This document shows positions 33,607 through 45,553 of a stretch of DNA of 64,000 nucleotides, piece by piece. How positions within the stretch are numbered: position 1 is the first letter of the stretch; every line of letters begins with the position of its first letter. The stretch spans positions 346,254,638-346,318,637 of the forward strand of contig NC_058521.1 of NCBI RefSeq assembly GCF_904849725.1, read 5' to 3'. Source of the stretch: Hordeum vulgare subsp. vulgare (taxonomy: Eukaryota > Streptophyta > Magnoliopsida > Poales > Poaceae). The position numbers and the translations under genes were made by a program. Below the pieces are notes generated by a model. It was not told where the DNA came from and did no database searches. It saw nothing but the letters and a program-made list of their open reading frames with translations.

Positions 33607-33894
33607 TTAAAATGAGTAGCCATCTCGCATCAAGCAAGATCCTGATATAATGCTCATGCTCAAAGCTGGTACAAAATAACAATTATTAAGGTTTAAAATT
33701 AATCCCGAAGGTAGAAGCATAGGTAGTGTGCCGACGGAGATCACATCTACCTTGGAACCATTCCCAACGCGCATCGTCACCTCATCCTTTGCCAGTCTCC
33801 GCTTATTTCGTAGTTCCTGTTTTGAGTTGGAAATGTGAGCAACAACACAGGTATCAAATACCCAGGAGCTACTACGAGCGCTGGTAAGGTTCAC
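33607..33894 (-). pseudogene. Copia unit A: aspartic protease
   Basis: The core motif reads 'SSWVFDTCVVAHI': the active-site Gly of D-T-G is replaced by Cys. The corresponding motif of unit B is D-T-G. The rest ('TMRVGNGSKV', 'LNNCYFVPALSM') matches the family. A TAA after 'RDGYSF' (33607-33609) separates it from the pre-integrase region in the same frame. The protease would mature the polyprotein. Confidence 0.85.
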
Positions 33895-33947
33895 ATCAAT
33901 AACATGTATATCATCTATACCTTTGACGTTTCTAGCCTTCTTATCCG

Positions 33948-34762
33948 CTAAGTACTTGGGGCAAATCCGCTTCCGGTGACCGGTTCCCTTGTAGTAATAG
34001 CACTCGATCTTAGGCTTGGCTCCTTGCTTTGGCTTCTTCCCGACAACTGGTTTACCGGGCGCGGAAACTTCTTGGCCGTCCTTCTTGAAGTTCTTTTTAC
34101 CCTTGCCTTTTTTGAAACTGGTTTCTTATTCACCATCAACACTTGATGTTCTTTCTTGATTTTTACCTCTACCGATTTCAGCATTGAATACAACTCGGGA
34201 ATGGTCTTCTCCATCCCTTGAATGTTGTAGATCATAACAAAGCCCTTATAGCTAGGTGGAAGCGACTGGACGATTCCGTCAATAACCGCATCATTCGAAA
34301 GTTCAAGTACCAGCTGAGTCAAGCGGTTGTGCAACCCAGACATTCTGAGTATGTGCTCACTAACAGAACTATTCTCCTCCATCTTACAGCAGAGGAACTT
34401 GTTGGAGACCTCATATCTCTCGACGCGGGATGAGCTTGGAAAACCAGTTTCAGCTCTTGGAACATCTCATATGCTCCAAGTTGTTCAAAATGCCTTTGAA
34501 GAACCGGTTCTAAACTGTAAAGCATGTCGCACTGAACCAGAGAGTAGTCATCACTATGTGACTGCCAGGTGTTCATAACGTCATGGGAAGCCATGGGAAC
34601 GGGAGGGTCACCTAGAGGTGCATGAAGGACATATGCCTTCTTGGAAGCAGTGAGGATGAGCTTTAAGTTACGAGCCCAGTCCGCATAGTTGCTACCATCG
34701 TCTTTCAGCTTGGTTTTCTCTAGGAACGCATTGAAATTGAAGTTTCCATGTGAGTTGGCCAT
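33948..34762 (-). pseudogene. Copia unit A: gag with degenerate zinc knuckle
   Basis: The start ATG at 34762 opens 'MANSHGNFNFNAFLEKTKL' and continues with the retrotransposon gag region ('DGSNYADWARNLKLIL', 'AYEMFQELKLVFQ'). A frameshift between 34319 and 34382 leads to 'SEHILRMSGLHNRL' and 'LPPSYKGFVMIYN'. A basic region follows. The zinc knuckle, about 33960-34005 in the next frame, reads 'CYYYKGTGHRKRIC', so its second Cys is Tyr; unit B keeps Cys there. Gag packages the RNA. Confidence 0.85.
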
Positions 34763-35996
34763 TGGATCTACAATATTTGTAAAGACATTTTAGAATAAGT
34801 TCATGATAATTAAGTTCATCTAATCAAATTAAATAATGAACTCCCACTTAGATAGACATCCCTCTCGTCATCCAAGTGATACACGTTCCATATCGACTAG
34901 CCCTTGTCCGATCATCACGTGAGACAGACTAGTCATCAATGGTGAGCATCTCCATGCTGATCGTATCATCCATACGGCTCGTGTTCAAACTTTTGGTCTC
35001 TCGTATTCCGAGGCCACGTCTGTACATGGTAGGATCGTCGAGTCAACCTAAGTGTTTTTGCATGTGTAAATTTGGCTTACACCACTTGTATGCGAACGTT
35101 AGAATCTATCACACCCGATCATCACGTGGTGCTTTGAGACAACGATCCTTCAAAATGGTGCACACTTAGGGGAATACTTATCTCGAAATTTTAATGAGGG
35201 ATCATCTTATATTTTCTACCATCATTCTAAGCAATAAAATGAAACATATGATAAACATCACATGCGATCATATAGTGACATGATATGGCCAAAATAATCT
35301 TGCTCCTTTGATCTCCATCTTCGGGGCACGACATGATCATCATTGTCACTGGCATGACACCATGATCTCCATCATTGTGTCTCTGTGAAGCTGTCTCGCC
35401 AACTATTAATCCTACTACTATGGCTAATGGTTAGCAATAAAGTAAAGTAATCACACAACGTTTCATCTCATACAATAAATTAAGACAACTCATATGGCTC
35501 GTGTCGGTTGTCATACTCATCGCCATGCAAGTCGTGAATCCTATTACAAGAACATGATCAATCTCATACATCACATATGTAACATCACATCCTTTTGGGC
35601 ATATCACATCACATAGCATACCCTGCAAAAACAGGTTAGACGTCCTCTAATTGTTGTTGCAAGTTTTACGTGGCTTATTCCGGTTTCTAGCAAGAACGCT
35701 TCATACCTACGTGACAGCCACAACATTGATATGCCAATGCTATTTATCCTTCATAAGGGTCCTTTTCATCGACTCCAATTCGACTTAAGTGGGAAAGACA
35801 GACACCCGCTAGCCACCTTATGCAACAAGTGCATGTTAGGCGGTGGAACTAGTCTCACGTAAGCGTACGTGTAAAGCCAGTCCGGGCTGCTTCATCCCAC
35901 AATACTGCCAAAAAAGATAGGGCTAGTAACGACAAGTAATTGACAAAATCATCGCCACAACTTTTGTGGTCTACTCGTGCATGGAATATACGGATA
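34763..35996 (-). other. Leader of Copia unit A
   Basis: This non-coding sequence between PBS and gag ATG is homologous to 56128-57339 of unit B. Such leaders usually hold packaging and dimerisation signals in this group; none can be defined by eye. ORFs at 34939-35169 and 35431-35628 have no domain. Confidence 0.7.
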
Positions 35997-36015
35997 GAAC
36001 CTGGCTCGGATGCCA
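35997..36015 (-). other. Primer-binding site of Copia unit A, tRNA-iMet type
   Basis: The minus strand reads TGGCATCCGAGCCAGGTTC, a variant of the initiator-Met site TGGTATCAGAGCCAGGTT. It lies one base beyond LTR B. Confidence 0.75.
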
Positions 36016-36016
36016 T

Positions 36017-37766
36017 TTTTCGGAAATGTAGTAGTAATTCGAAAAATTTCCTACGTCATACCATGATCTATCTAGGAGAAACCTGCAACGAGAGAGGTTG
36101 TAGAGCATCTTCATACCTTTGAACATCGCTAAGCGGAAGGATTACTAGAACGCGGTTGATGGAATGGTACTCGTAGCGATTCATATCACGGAAGATTCCC
36201 ATCTAAGCGCCGAACAACGACGCCTCCACGTTCAACAAACGTGCATCTCGGTGTCGTCTCCTTCACCTTGATCCAGCAAGGAGAGAGGAGATGTTGAGGG
36301 AGTGCTCTGGCAGCACGATGGCGTTGTGACGGTGGATCTATGCGGTTCTCCGGCATGGCTTCGCCAAGCACCGTGGAGGAGGAGAAGAGGGAGAGGTAGG
36401 GATGCGCCGAGACATGGTGTCTCAGGTGTGTGCATCCATCCCAAACCCTCCACTATACATAGGAGGGAGGGAGAGGGGGTGAGGCATCCCTAAGGAAACC
36501 CTAGGAGGTGCGGTGGCCAAGATGGAGGAGGGGGCGACGCCCCAGGGTGGTGTCTTGCCACCCAAGGCAGCCCCACGCCTAGGGTTTTGCCTCCCTTGTC
36601 TCCTTGTGTACCTTGGGCCTTGGTGGGTGGTGCACTAGACCACCTAGGAGCTGGTTCCCATCCAGTTTTGGACCACGTACCCCTTCGGGGCTGGTGGGCC
36701 CTCCCAGTGAACCCCCGGAACCCTTCTGGTGGTCCCGATACAATACAGACGACCCCCGAAACATTTCTGACGATCAAATATCCACTTCCTTTATATGAAT
36801 ATTGACCCCCGAACCAATCCGGAGCTCCTCTTGACGTCCGGGATCTCATCCGGGACTCCAAAAAACCTTCGGTAACCACATATTATTACCATTACAACCC
36901 TAGCATCATCGAAGCTTAAGTGTGTGGACCCTACATGTTCGAGAACCATGCAGACATGACCGAGACACCTCTCCGGTGAATAACCAAATGTGGGTCTGGA
37001 TATCCATGTTGGCTCCCACATGTTCCACGATGATCTCATCGGATGAACCACGATGTCGAGGATTCAATCAACCCCATATGCAATTCCCTTTGTCTACCAA
37101 TATGATACTTGCCCGAGATTCGATCGTCAATATCCCTATACCTTGTTCAGTCTCATTACCGGCAAGTCTCTTTAATCATTTCGTAACAGATGATCCCATG
37201 GCTAATTCCGTAGTCACATTAAGCTCGTTATGATGATGGATTACCGAGTGGGCCCAGAGATACCTCTCCGTCACATGGAGTGACAAATCCTAGTCTCGAT
37301 TCGTACGAACCCAACATATACTTTCGAAGATACCTGTAGTGCACCTTTATAATCACCCAGTTATGTTGTGACATCTGATACACCCAAAGCAGTCTTACGG
37401 TATTCGAGAGTTGCACAATCTCTTGGTCTAATAAAATGGTACTTGACATTACAAAAGCTTTAACAGGCAAACAATACGATCTAGTGCTATGCTTAGGATT
37501 GGGTCTTGTCCATCACATCATGCTCCTAATGATGTGATCCCGTTATCAATGACATCCAATATCCATGATTAGGAAACCATGACCATCTATTGATCAACGA
37601 GCTAATCAACTAGAGGCTCACAAGGGACATGTGTTGGTCTATATATTCACACATGTATTACGGTTTCCGGTTAATACAATTATAGCATGAATAATAGACA
37701 ATTATCATGAACTAGGAAATATAATAATAACCACTTTATTATTGCCTCTAGGGCATATTTACAAGA
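36017..37766 (-). repeat. Copia LTR B (shared middle LTR, recombinant)
   Basis: This 1750-bp LTR serves as 3' LTR of unit B and 5' LTR of unit A. Its PBS-side end reads TTTTCGGAAATG on plus, like LTR C (TTTTGGGAAATG) and unlike LTR A (TGTTGGGAAACG). Its polypurine-side end reads TTTACAAGA, close to LTR A (TTTACAACA). No TSD flanks it. This mosaic fits an LTR-LTR crossover. Confidence 0.9.
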
Positions 37767-37798
37767 GTCTCCCACTTGCACTAGAGTCAATAATCTAG

Positions 37799-38909
37799 TT
37801 ACATTGTGATGAATCGAACACCCATAGAGTTCTGGTGATGATCATGTTTCACGTGTGGAAGAGGTTTAGTAAACGGATATGTGACATTCAGATCCGTATG
37901 TACTTCACAAATATCTATATCCCCATCCTCGATGTATCCATGAATGGAGTTGAAGTGACGCTTGATGTGCTTGGTCTTCTTGTGAAACATGGGCTCCTTG
38001 GCAATGGAAATAGCACCAGCGTTGTCATAAAAGAGAGTCATCGGGCCCGACGCACAGGGAATCACTCCTAGGTCGGTGATGAACTCCTTCATCGAGAGTC
38101 CTTCCTGTGCTGCTTCCGAAGCAGCTATGTACTCCGTTTCACATGTAGATGCCGCCACAACGCTTTGCTTGCGACTGCACCAGCGGACTGCCCCACTACT
38201 CAAAATATATATGTATCCGGTTTGTGACTTGGAGTCATGTAGAATTGTGTCGAAGCTAGCATCGACGTAACCCTTTACGACGAGCTCTTCGGCACCTCTA
38301 GAAACCAGAAACTTATCTTTAGTCCTTTGCAGGTACTTAAGGATATTCTTGACCGCTGTCCAGTCATCCACTCCTGGATCACTTTGGTACCTCCCTACCA
38401 AACTTGGCAAGGTTCACATCAGGTCTGGTACACAACATGGCATACATAATAGAGCCTATGGCTGAAGTATAGGGGACAATACTCATATTTTCTCTATCTT
38501 CTGGCATGGTCGATCGTTGAGCTGAGATCAACCTCACAACTTGTAATACAGGCAAGAACCCCTTCTTGGCCTTATCCATATTGAACTTCCTCAATATCTT
38601 GTCAAGGTATGTGCTTTTTGAAAGACCTATGAGGCATCTCGATCTATCTCTATAGATCTTGATGCCTAATATGTAGGCATCTTTTCCAAAGTCCTTCATT
38701 GAAAAACTCTTGTTCAAATAGGCCTTTATGCTTTCCAAAAGTTCTATATAATTTACCATCAACAATATGTCATCCACATATAATATGAGAAATGCTACAG
38801 AGCTCCCACTCACTTTCTTGTAAATACAGGCTTCTCCATAAGTCTGTACAAACCCAAACGCTTTGATCACCTCATCAAAGCGAATGTTCCAACTCCGAGA
38901 TGCTTGCAC
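37799..38909 (-). pseudogene. Copia unit B: reverse transcriptase and RNase H
   Basis: The frame at 38379-38909 starts at 'ASRSWNIRFDEVIKAF' and includes YVDDILLM (YVDD codons 38769-38780). A frameshift near 38400, inside 'DVNLA/SLVGRYQSD', moves it to 37799-38410, which holds RNase H motifs 'GYVDASFDT', 'AASTCETEYIAASEAAQE' and 'KTKHIKRHFNSIHGYI'. The polymerase would copy element RNA into DNA and the RNase H remove the RNA strand; the frameshift makes this copy inactive. Confidence 0.87.
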
Positions 38910-38927
38910 CAGCCCATAGATGGAGGT

Positions 38928-39853
38928 CTAGAGCTTGCATACCTTTTCAGCACTATTAGGATCCACAAAACTTTCCGACTGTATCATATACAATTCTTGC
39001 TTAAGAAAGTCGTTCAGGAATGCCGTTCTGACGTCCATTTTCCTTATTTCATAATCATAAAATGCGGCAACTGCTAACATTATCCGGACCGACTTCAGCA
39101 TCCCTATGGGTGAGAAAGTCTCATTGTAGTCAGTTCCTTTAACTTGTCGATAACCCTTAGAGACAAGTCGAGCCTTATATATGGTCACATTACCATCTGC
39201 GTCAATCTTCTTCTTAAAGATCCATTTATTTTCTATGGCTCTCCGATCATCGGGAAAGTCCACCAAAGTCCATACTTTATTGTCATACATGGATCCTATC
39301 TCGAATTTCATGGCTTCAAGCCATTTGTTGGAATCCGGGCCCGCCATCGCTTCTTCATAGTTCGAAGGTTCACTGTTGTCCAACAACATGATTTCCATGA
39401 AAGGATTGTCGAACCAATCTGGTGCAGAACGTGTCCTCGTGGACCTTCGAGGTTCAGTAAGAACTTGATCCGAATATTCATGACCATGATCATTATCTGC
39501 TTCTCTAGTCGGTGCAGGCTCTACAAAAACATTTTCCTGCACTGCGCTACTCTCCAGTTCTAGAGGAGGTATAATTACCTCATCAAGTTCTACTTTCCTC
39601 CCACTTACTTCTTTCGAGAGAAACTCTTTCTCTAGAAAATATACGTTCTTGCCAACAAAGATTTTCCCTTCAGATCTAAGATAGAAGGTATACCCAATAG
39701 TTTCTTTAGGGTATCCTATGAAGACACATTTTTCAACTTCGGGTTCAAGCTTCTTAGGTTGAAGTTTCTTCACATAAGCATCGCAACCTCAAACTTTCAG
39801 AAATGACAACTTAGGTTTATTTCCAAACCATAATTCATACGGTGTCGTCCTAA
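38928..39853 (-). pseudogene. Copia unit B: integrase C-terminus and start of reverse transcriptase
   Basis: One long frame (38928-39773) covers 'KKLQPKKLEPEVEKC', 'GYTFYLRSEGK', an acidic linker, 'NPFMEIMLLDNSEPSNYEEA', then RT sequence from 'WIFKKKIDADG' to 'PNSAEKVCKL'. A TAG (38928) follows where RT continues at 38909. Upstream, the frame is open to the Gypsy insertion except for a TGA in place of Trp in 'FLKV*GCDAY'. Across the Gypsy, minus one TSD, the same frame continues at 54199, which fixes the insertion point within integrase. Confidence 0.87.
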
Positions 39854-39858
39854 CGGAT
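39854..39858. repeat. Target-site duplication CGGAT, left copy (Gypsy insertion)
   Basis: CGGAT precedes the Gypsy LTR start and recurs at 54194-54198 after the second LTR, the normal 5-bp footprint of one integration. Confidence 0.95.
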
Positions 39859-42800
39859 TGTCACATCCCTAATCCTTAAGCAATATAGCATTGTGCTCAT
39901 GTCTTCTTTGCATTTGCATCTAAGAAGTTTCAACAAAAACAACAAAGTGGCAAAGGAAAAACTCAAAACCCTAGCCACCATTTCAATTAAAGGAAATTTC
40001 AAACTAGTTCAAATCAATGAACCCAAAATGGCCTCAAGAAATGTTCAAACTTTCTGATAAATCATGAAAGTAAATGAGCATTGGAGAAAACTATTTTCTT
40101 GAAACTTTAAGCATTTTAAATAAATGCAAAAGCCACTCGTTTCAAATTTAAAAATTGAAATCAGAAACTATAATTTTCCAAAAATGTTGAAAACCTTGGA
40201 AATGAGTGGGGATATTATAACAAATATTTCAGGAGGTCTAAAATAGTTTTTACTTTTTGCTTTGGAGCTGAAATAATTAGCAAAGCAATAAATAGCAAAA
40301 CGGAAAAAAAAACAGAGGAAATGGAAAAAGACTTACCTGTCGCCCAAGCCAGGCCCGGCCCATCTCCCCGCTCGTCCCCTCCCTCGCGCCAGTAGGCAGC
40401 AGGAGGTGGCCGCCGCCTCCTCCGGCGCGGCCACGCACCTGCGTGCCTGCCTGGCCGCCGGTTCGCGCTGGCGACGACGGGGGTAAGCTCCTCAGAGCTT
40501 CCCCTATCCATACCCCGCCTCGGTTCTCCTCCTCCTCCCAGATCTCCTCCTTCTCCCTGCTGCCGCCATTAGAGCCGAGCTCGAGCTTGAGCTGGCCGTG
40601 CCCCTGGCCATATGATCCCCTCCCAGAGCATGCCATTAGCTCTGCCTCGTCGCTCTGGTCGTCTCTGCAGAAGCCGAAGCCTCCTCGAGCCCTGCAACGC
40701 CCGCAACGCTGTCGTCTTCCACCTCCGGCCGCCGGACCTCTCCCGTGGATTCGTCGCCCCCAGGCCTTCCCCGAGCCGTCTGAGCTCTGCTCTGCACTCC
40801 CTGTGAGCATGCGGTCATTTTCCCTAAGTTTTCCCCGTCGATCCCCTCCTGTAGCCCTAGTTTCACCGGAGCCCGACGAGGACCGCCGCTGCCGCTCGTC
40901 GCCGGTAGCCCTCCGATGTCCTGCTCGTCCTTCCGATGGCACCAACAGCTCCAGGACGACGCGTAGATGCTGTAGCAGCTAAGAACCGAGCGTAGATCCC
41001 CCTGTTGCAAAGACCCCGATGACGCCCGAGCCTTGGCCGCCACCAAGCTCGTCGCAGGCGTCATCTCCGGCCAGATCAGCCCCGGCTAGGCGCAGAAATG
41101 AAGCTGCGGGAGACGTGCCGTTCCTCTGGTGCTCTCCGCGCAGCCTTTGGCCCCCTGTGCGCCGTTTCCGAGCCCCTCCGCCGTGCTGGTGGTCGCCGGA
41201 GGCTCCCCGCCGGCGAGGACGACCTCGCCGCCGGTGGAGGTCGACGTGGCAAGCTAACCCAGCCGATTAGTGACTTAATCACTCGCTGACAAGTGGGCCC
41301 AAGGCCAAGTCAAACCTCAGTTAGGGCTGGTCAGCGCGGGATTAGTCCCAGAGAGGCTGACCAGTGGGCCCCCCCTGTCAGGTTTGACCTGAACAGGTCG
41401 GCTGACCTGCTGACGTCAGCCTGATGCAATAAATGGAATTTCCAGTTTAAAACTAATTCAGGACATTGCTAAAAATTGCAAAAATCATAGAAATTAATCT
41501 GTAACTCCAATGAAAATAAATTATATATGAAAAAGTATCAGAAAAATTCAAGGATTCTGATTATGCTATTTTCAACTATGTTTGAAAAAGTTACAGGACC
41601 CTAAATTGTGAAATAAGGAATAATTCAATTCTTTAATCACTTTATAAATGGAATTTGCAAAAATATCCAAATTTCATTATAAATACAATGATCACACACT
41701 GCCCTAGATATAAATCAGTACCATAACATGACATTTCATGCATGTTAACATTAGGTTGATCTGAGCATCAGGTCGAATCAATTAAACCGGTATCCGAGAA
41801 TACCCGTTTGAATTGCTATTCGAATGTGATTCAAATCAACTCTAAACCTAAAACATTTTGATTATAATAACTTATCACTTTGCATTCTCATGACATGCTC
41901 ATGGATCATTTTGATTGCATATGATTGTTATTGAATGTTGCCATTCATTTCGGTAGGCTCCGCACCCCCGGATTCCACCGAATATCCGTCTGACGGATAT
42001 CGTTCCTCCTCTGAGCAACAAGGAAAGCAACCCTTTTGATCATCACGATAACTCCTATGTTCTTGCTCCTGCACCTATTTATTGCATTAGGATCAAATGC
42101 TTCAACTGCTTTTGCCACGATAGTTGGACCCACTTCCTTTGCATGACTTAACCTTGTCACAGTAAATAGCCGAACCTTGCAACCTAGCATACCTGGTAGT
42201 TGCTTGAGCTATGATGTGCCTTATCCTGCTATGCATGCTATGCTTACAGTTGTGTATGGTCTGTCATCTGGGAGATGAACAGAAATGTGGAATGTGTTCG
42301 GTGAGCAAAGGTCGTGTGTTGAACTTGATTTGGTAAAGGTACCGGTGAAAGGCTGTGTAGGAGTACATGGCGGGTTGTTTCATTGGAACCATCCTTAGGA
42401 ACTGAGTTCCGTGTATGTAATCCAAGACTATATACTACCACATGCTGGACCCTGAAATATGACCCCGCTCGGCCTATTAATCGCGTAGTACTCGGTCTAG
42501 GAGTTGCAAGTACTTTCTGGTGTTTATAGTAATGCTGGAGGCCGTGCATGGTGCTGACTTGAGAGGTGGACCGTGATGCGGTAGGCAGTGGCACGGTGTA
42601 CCAAGTGGCACCCGGATGGTGGGCTTGGGAACCCTGCGCACATCGTTTGAGGCCGTGGCGGAAACCTCGGCCGGACTTCCGTACGGGTTACTCTCAGATA
42701 GGCGATAAACCTGGACTAGGTACTAGTGTGGTTAACGGTCGTGGCCGACTCCCTCGATGGGCTTCCGCTTGAAGGTTGCCGAGGTGCATGACGTGCACAT

Positions 42801-44020
42801 GGCGATAAGTGGCGGGAGAATGTGTGACGAAGTACACCCCTGTAGGGTTATGATCTATTCGAATAGCCGCGTCCGCGGATATGGACTACTTGGAGACATA
42901 TGTTGTTCATAGATAACTTCAATGGCTACTCATAAAATTGTCAAGATAAGCGTGAGTGTCGTGGACGGCATTTCCGTATGGAGACGGAATGATTCCACGA
43001 TAGTGTATTGTTGTGGTGTTAGTGGACTCGTGTGCGAGAAATCAAGTTGTCAAAACTAATTTCAAAAAGCAAGTTGTCTAGCCACGAGTCAAATGCTGGC
43101 TTCCCGCATGAAACCCCACAATACCTTTTGATACCTTGCATGAGTAGTTAGTTCTCCTAAAGTCTTGTTGAGTACCTTCGTACTCATGTTTGCTTAATAA
43201 ATGTTGCAGAGGTTGCTAATGACCCTAATGGAGGGTTCTTCGTAGACATCGACGACGACGAGTAGCTGGTGTCCGAGCTACGATCTGGCCCTACGTCGGC
43301 TCTGTAGTATAGTCAGGCCTCATGCCTACTAGTTGCCCTGTCTGTACCCAGACAGTTTAGAACTCTTCCGCTGGCTTGTATTGTATGACTGCTATTATGG
43401 GTCGTGAGACCCTTAATGTGTAATATTATGTGTGTGGCTCTTCCGAGCCTCTTAAATAAAGCTTGTATGGTTATGGTTATGTTGTGATGCCATCGATGTA
43501 TCTATACATATCGGTATGCCATGCGTACGTGTGTCTTACTTGATATGTATGGGGTTCGAATACCTAGTCGTGAACTTTAGTAGAACTCCTTACAAGGAAA
43601 TGCCCCTTTGTGATCCAACGAGCCTTGGTAGTTCGCTACTGCTCCGGACACATTGGTTGACCGGCATGTGTCCTTCTTAGCTGCTGTGTCTGTCCCATTT
43701 GGGGAAATGTCACGCGACGTAATGGAGTCCTTGTAGCTTGCTACGACTCGTCTACGTTCGTTGATGACTGACACCTGCTTTGTTGGGTCATGTATGCCTG
43801 TCCTTGTGCGGAACTGCCACTTTGGTTTATGACTAGACATGTCGATCCGGGTTCTTTGACATTGGTTTGCTAGCGACACCATCGCATACGTGAGTCAAAA
43901 GACGCAAACGGTCCCGGCTAAGGTAAGGCTACAGCCGTGGAGTTAACCGTGCGTGAGACCACAAAGGGATGCGATGTGTTACAGGCTGGATTCCTATGGC
44001 TTAGGATCGGGGTCCCGACA
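39859..44020 (+). repeat. Gypsy 5' LTR
   Basis: It starts TGTCACATCCCTAATCC and ends GGGTCCCGACA (4162 bp). It contains a GC-rich block (about 40340-41290) with open frames on both strands, an AT-rich stretch with a possible TATA box (TATAAATA, about 41681-41688; TATAATTA in the 3' LTR), and an AATAAA (about 43454-43459) near its 3' part that could be the polyadenylation signal. ORFs inside it recur in the other LTR because the LTRs are copies, so recurrence is not evidence of coding. Confidence 0.97.
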
Positions 44021-44024
44021 GCGT

Positions 44025-44036
44025 TGGTATCAGAGC
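44025..44036 (+). other. Primer-binding site of the Gypsy element, tRNA-iMet
   Basis: TGGTATCAGAGC lies four bases after the LTR, a perfect match to the usual initiator-Met site of plant Gypsy elements. Confidence 0.95.
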
Positions 44037-44455
44037 CTGACTGACTGTAGGATTACTAAGCCAAACTGGTCGAAGTTGAGTCTAGAATTGCTTTAGTTAT
44101 ATATAAGGGAATTGTTTGTGGAAGGGAACGTAAGATTCTTGTTCTCTTCTCAAGTTATTCTATTCTGGTCATCCTCGTCTTTCTGTGGGAATTAAGGACT
44201 AGATTTCTCATCTTCTCCTAGGCTCGTGTTTCCGATCGGTAGCTTATAGGACTACGGGTCGAGAGATATTGGGTTTCTTTTATTCCTAGGAAGCAGGAAG
44301 TAAGTTTGGTGACCAGAGAGTTGAACTTGATAGTTGAGTGATTAAGTTATTCCACTTTGGGTTGTCTCAAATTTGTTTTGAGCATTTACAGCCGTTATGC
44401 TGCCCAATTTTTGCATTCAGAGCTCCAATGCTTTTGCATTACTCTCTATTTATAG
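44037..44455 (+). other. Gypsy leader
   Basis: This non-coding, T-rich sequence lies between the PBS and the first ORF of the Gypsy element. No further signal can be named by eye. Confidence 0.6.
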
Positions 44456-45228
44456 ATGCCTGGCCGTCCTTCTCGTCAGGTGGTACGTTTGACCAGGTGC
44501 ATTGATGTACCGGGTCATACGGCCATGCTGGTCAGGGTGATGTCGGTGTGCGGTTACCGCTGGTACCCCGAGTACACGGTAGAGGAACGGTACCGAGACT
44601 TCAACCAGAGCCAGTACATCTGCACTGTTAGGGTATTTCCAGACTACCCTGGAGCGGAGAAGCCAATCCATTGGTCCTATGGGTTGGGAGTCACTGTTGA
44701 CATGGCAGTACAAGATGTTGCCTATTCAATGCTGACTATTATGAGAGCGAGACATGCACTGCTGCAGAACTCAGAGTTCGCTATGTTCCGTCCTCTCAAT
44801 CCGGTGAGGAGGGATACCTCAGTGGAGTCTATTTTGATTCTTCTATGGAGGATCCACTTTTGCAGTCCACTGTTGAGATGCTAGAGAACAGAGACAAGGA
44901 TGCTCGTGCTCTCCGCATGGAGCTTTATGCTACCCGTGCCCGTCTGTGGACAGTTTTGACGCAGCTGGCACCGGTAGTCCAGACAGGGTATGGAGAGATG
45001 GAGATGCTGAACCCTGTTAGGACCCATCTTCCGGCCCATGTTGACTGGCCAGCTATAGGAGGAGTCACACCTCTTCGGGGACCCCTCTTACCACCAGTCA
45101 GGGGACCAAGGCCACATCCGTGTCCTTATGGATCCCAGGGATCTCAGGCTAGAGTGTTTCCTGATCCGCAGGTTGAGCTTCCGGGTCATGGAGGTAATCT
45201 CTATGAGATGTTCTATGCGGATGCCTGA
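44456..45228 (+). pseudogene. Extra ORF upstream of gag in the Gypsy element, function unknown
   Basis: Two frames (44456-44884 and 44845-45228) fit one original ORF of about 255 codons broken by a single frameshift near 44800: continuing the second frame upstream gives sensible sequence ('GYLSGVYFDSSMEDP'). The first half is rich in Arg, Tyr and Val with 'VCGYRWYPEYTVEERYRDF' and 'VRVFPDYPGAEKPIHW'. The second half has a charged, possibly coiled-coil segment ('LENRDKDARALRMELYATRA') and a Pro/Gly-rich tail. It is not gag, protease or an envelope-like protein with a membrane segment. It lies in sense between PBS and gag, so it would be on the genomic RNA. I do not recognise it. Confidence 0.5.
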
Positions 45229-45553
45229 GCTATGAGCGGAAGGATAGTATGGTAGTAGCCGTATGTTCACAGTCCTGCATGACTTGTGGAGTATGGTAGT
45301 AATGTGAAACGAATTCCGGAGGCCTAGATAAATAATGTATAGGAAGCTTGTAAGCCTCTGATGAGTAGTTCCACCATTTCAGTAGTTTGCTCTTCGAGTA
45401 AGTTTGTACTGAACTATGTAAGGGTGTGTATGAACCATGGTGTATATATAGCAGTTGCTTGTTACCATGTTGTTCGGATATTCATTTCCGCATTCCGTGT
45501 GTTCTGTACATTCTTAATCCATAGTTAGTATTGATATGATTTTGGTCTAAGCT
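45229..45553 (+). other. Spacer between extra ORF and gag
   Basis: This is 325 bp of AT-rich non-coding sequence. No promoter or splice signal is convincing. Confidence 0.5.

Noticed and set aside
40277..41290. GC-rich ORFs on both strands of the Gypsy LTRs (and 50339-51455) as genes
   Set aside because: They are duplicated only because LTRs are copies of each other, they overlap on both strands, and no domain is recognisable. Kept only as a finding about LTR composition.
44025..44036. tRNA-like sequence
   Set aside because: Only the 12-base primer-binding site complementary to initiator tRNA-Met is present; there is no cloverleaf or internal promoter.
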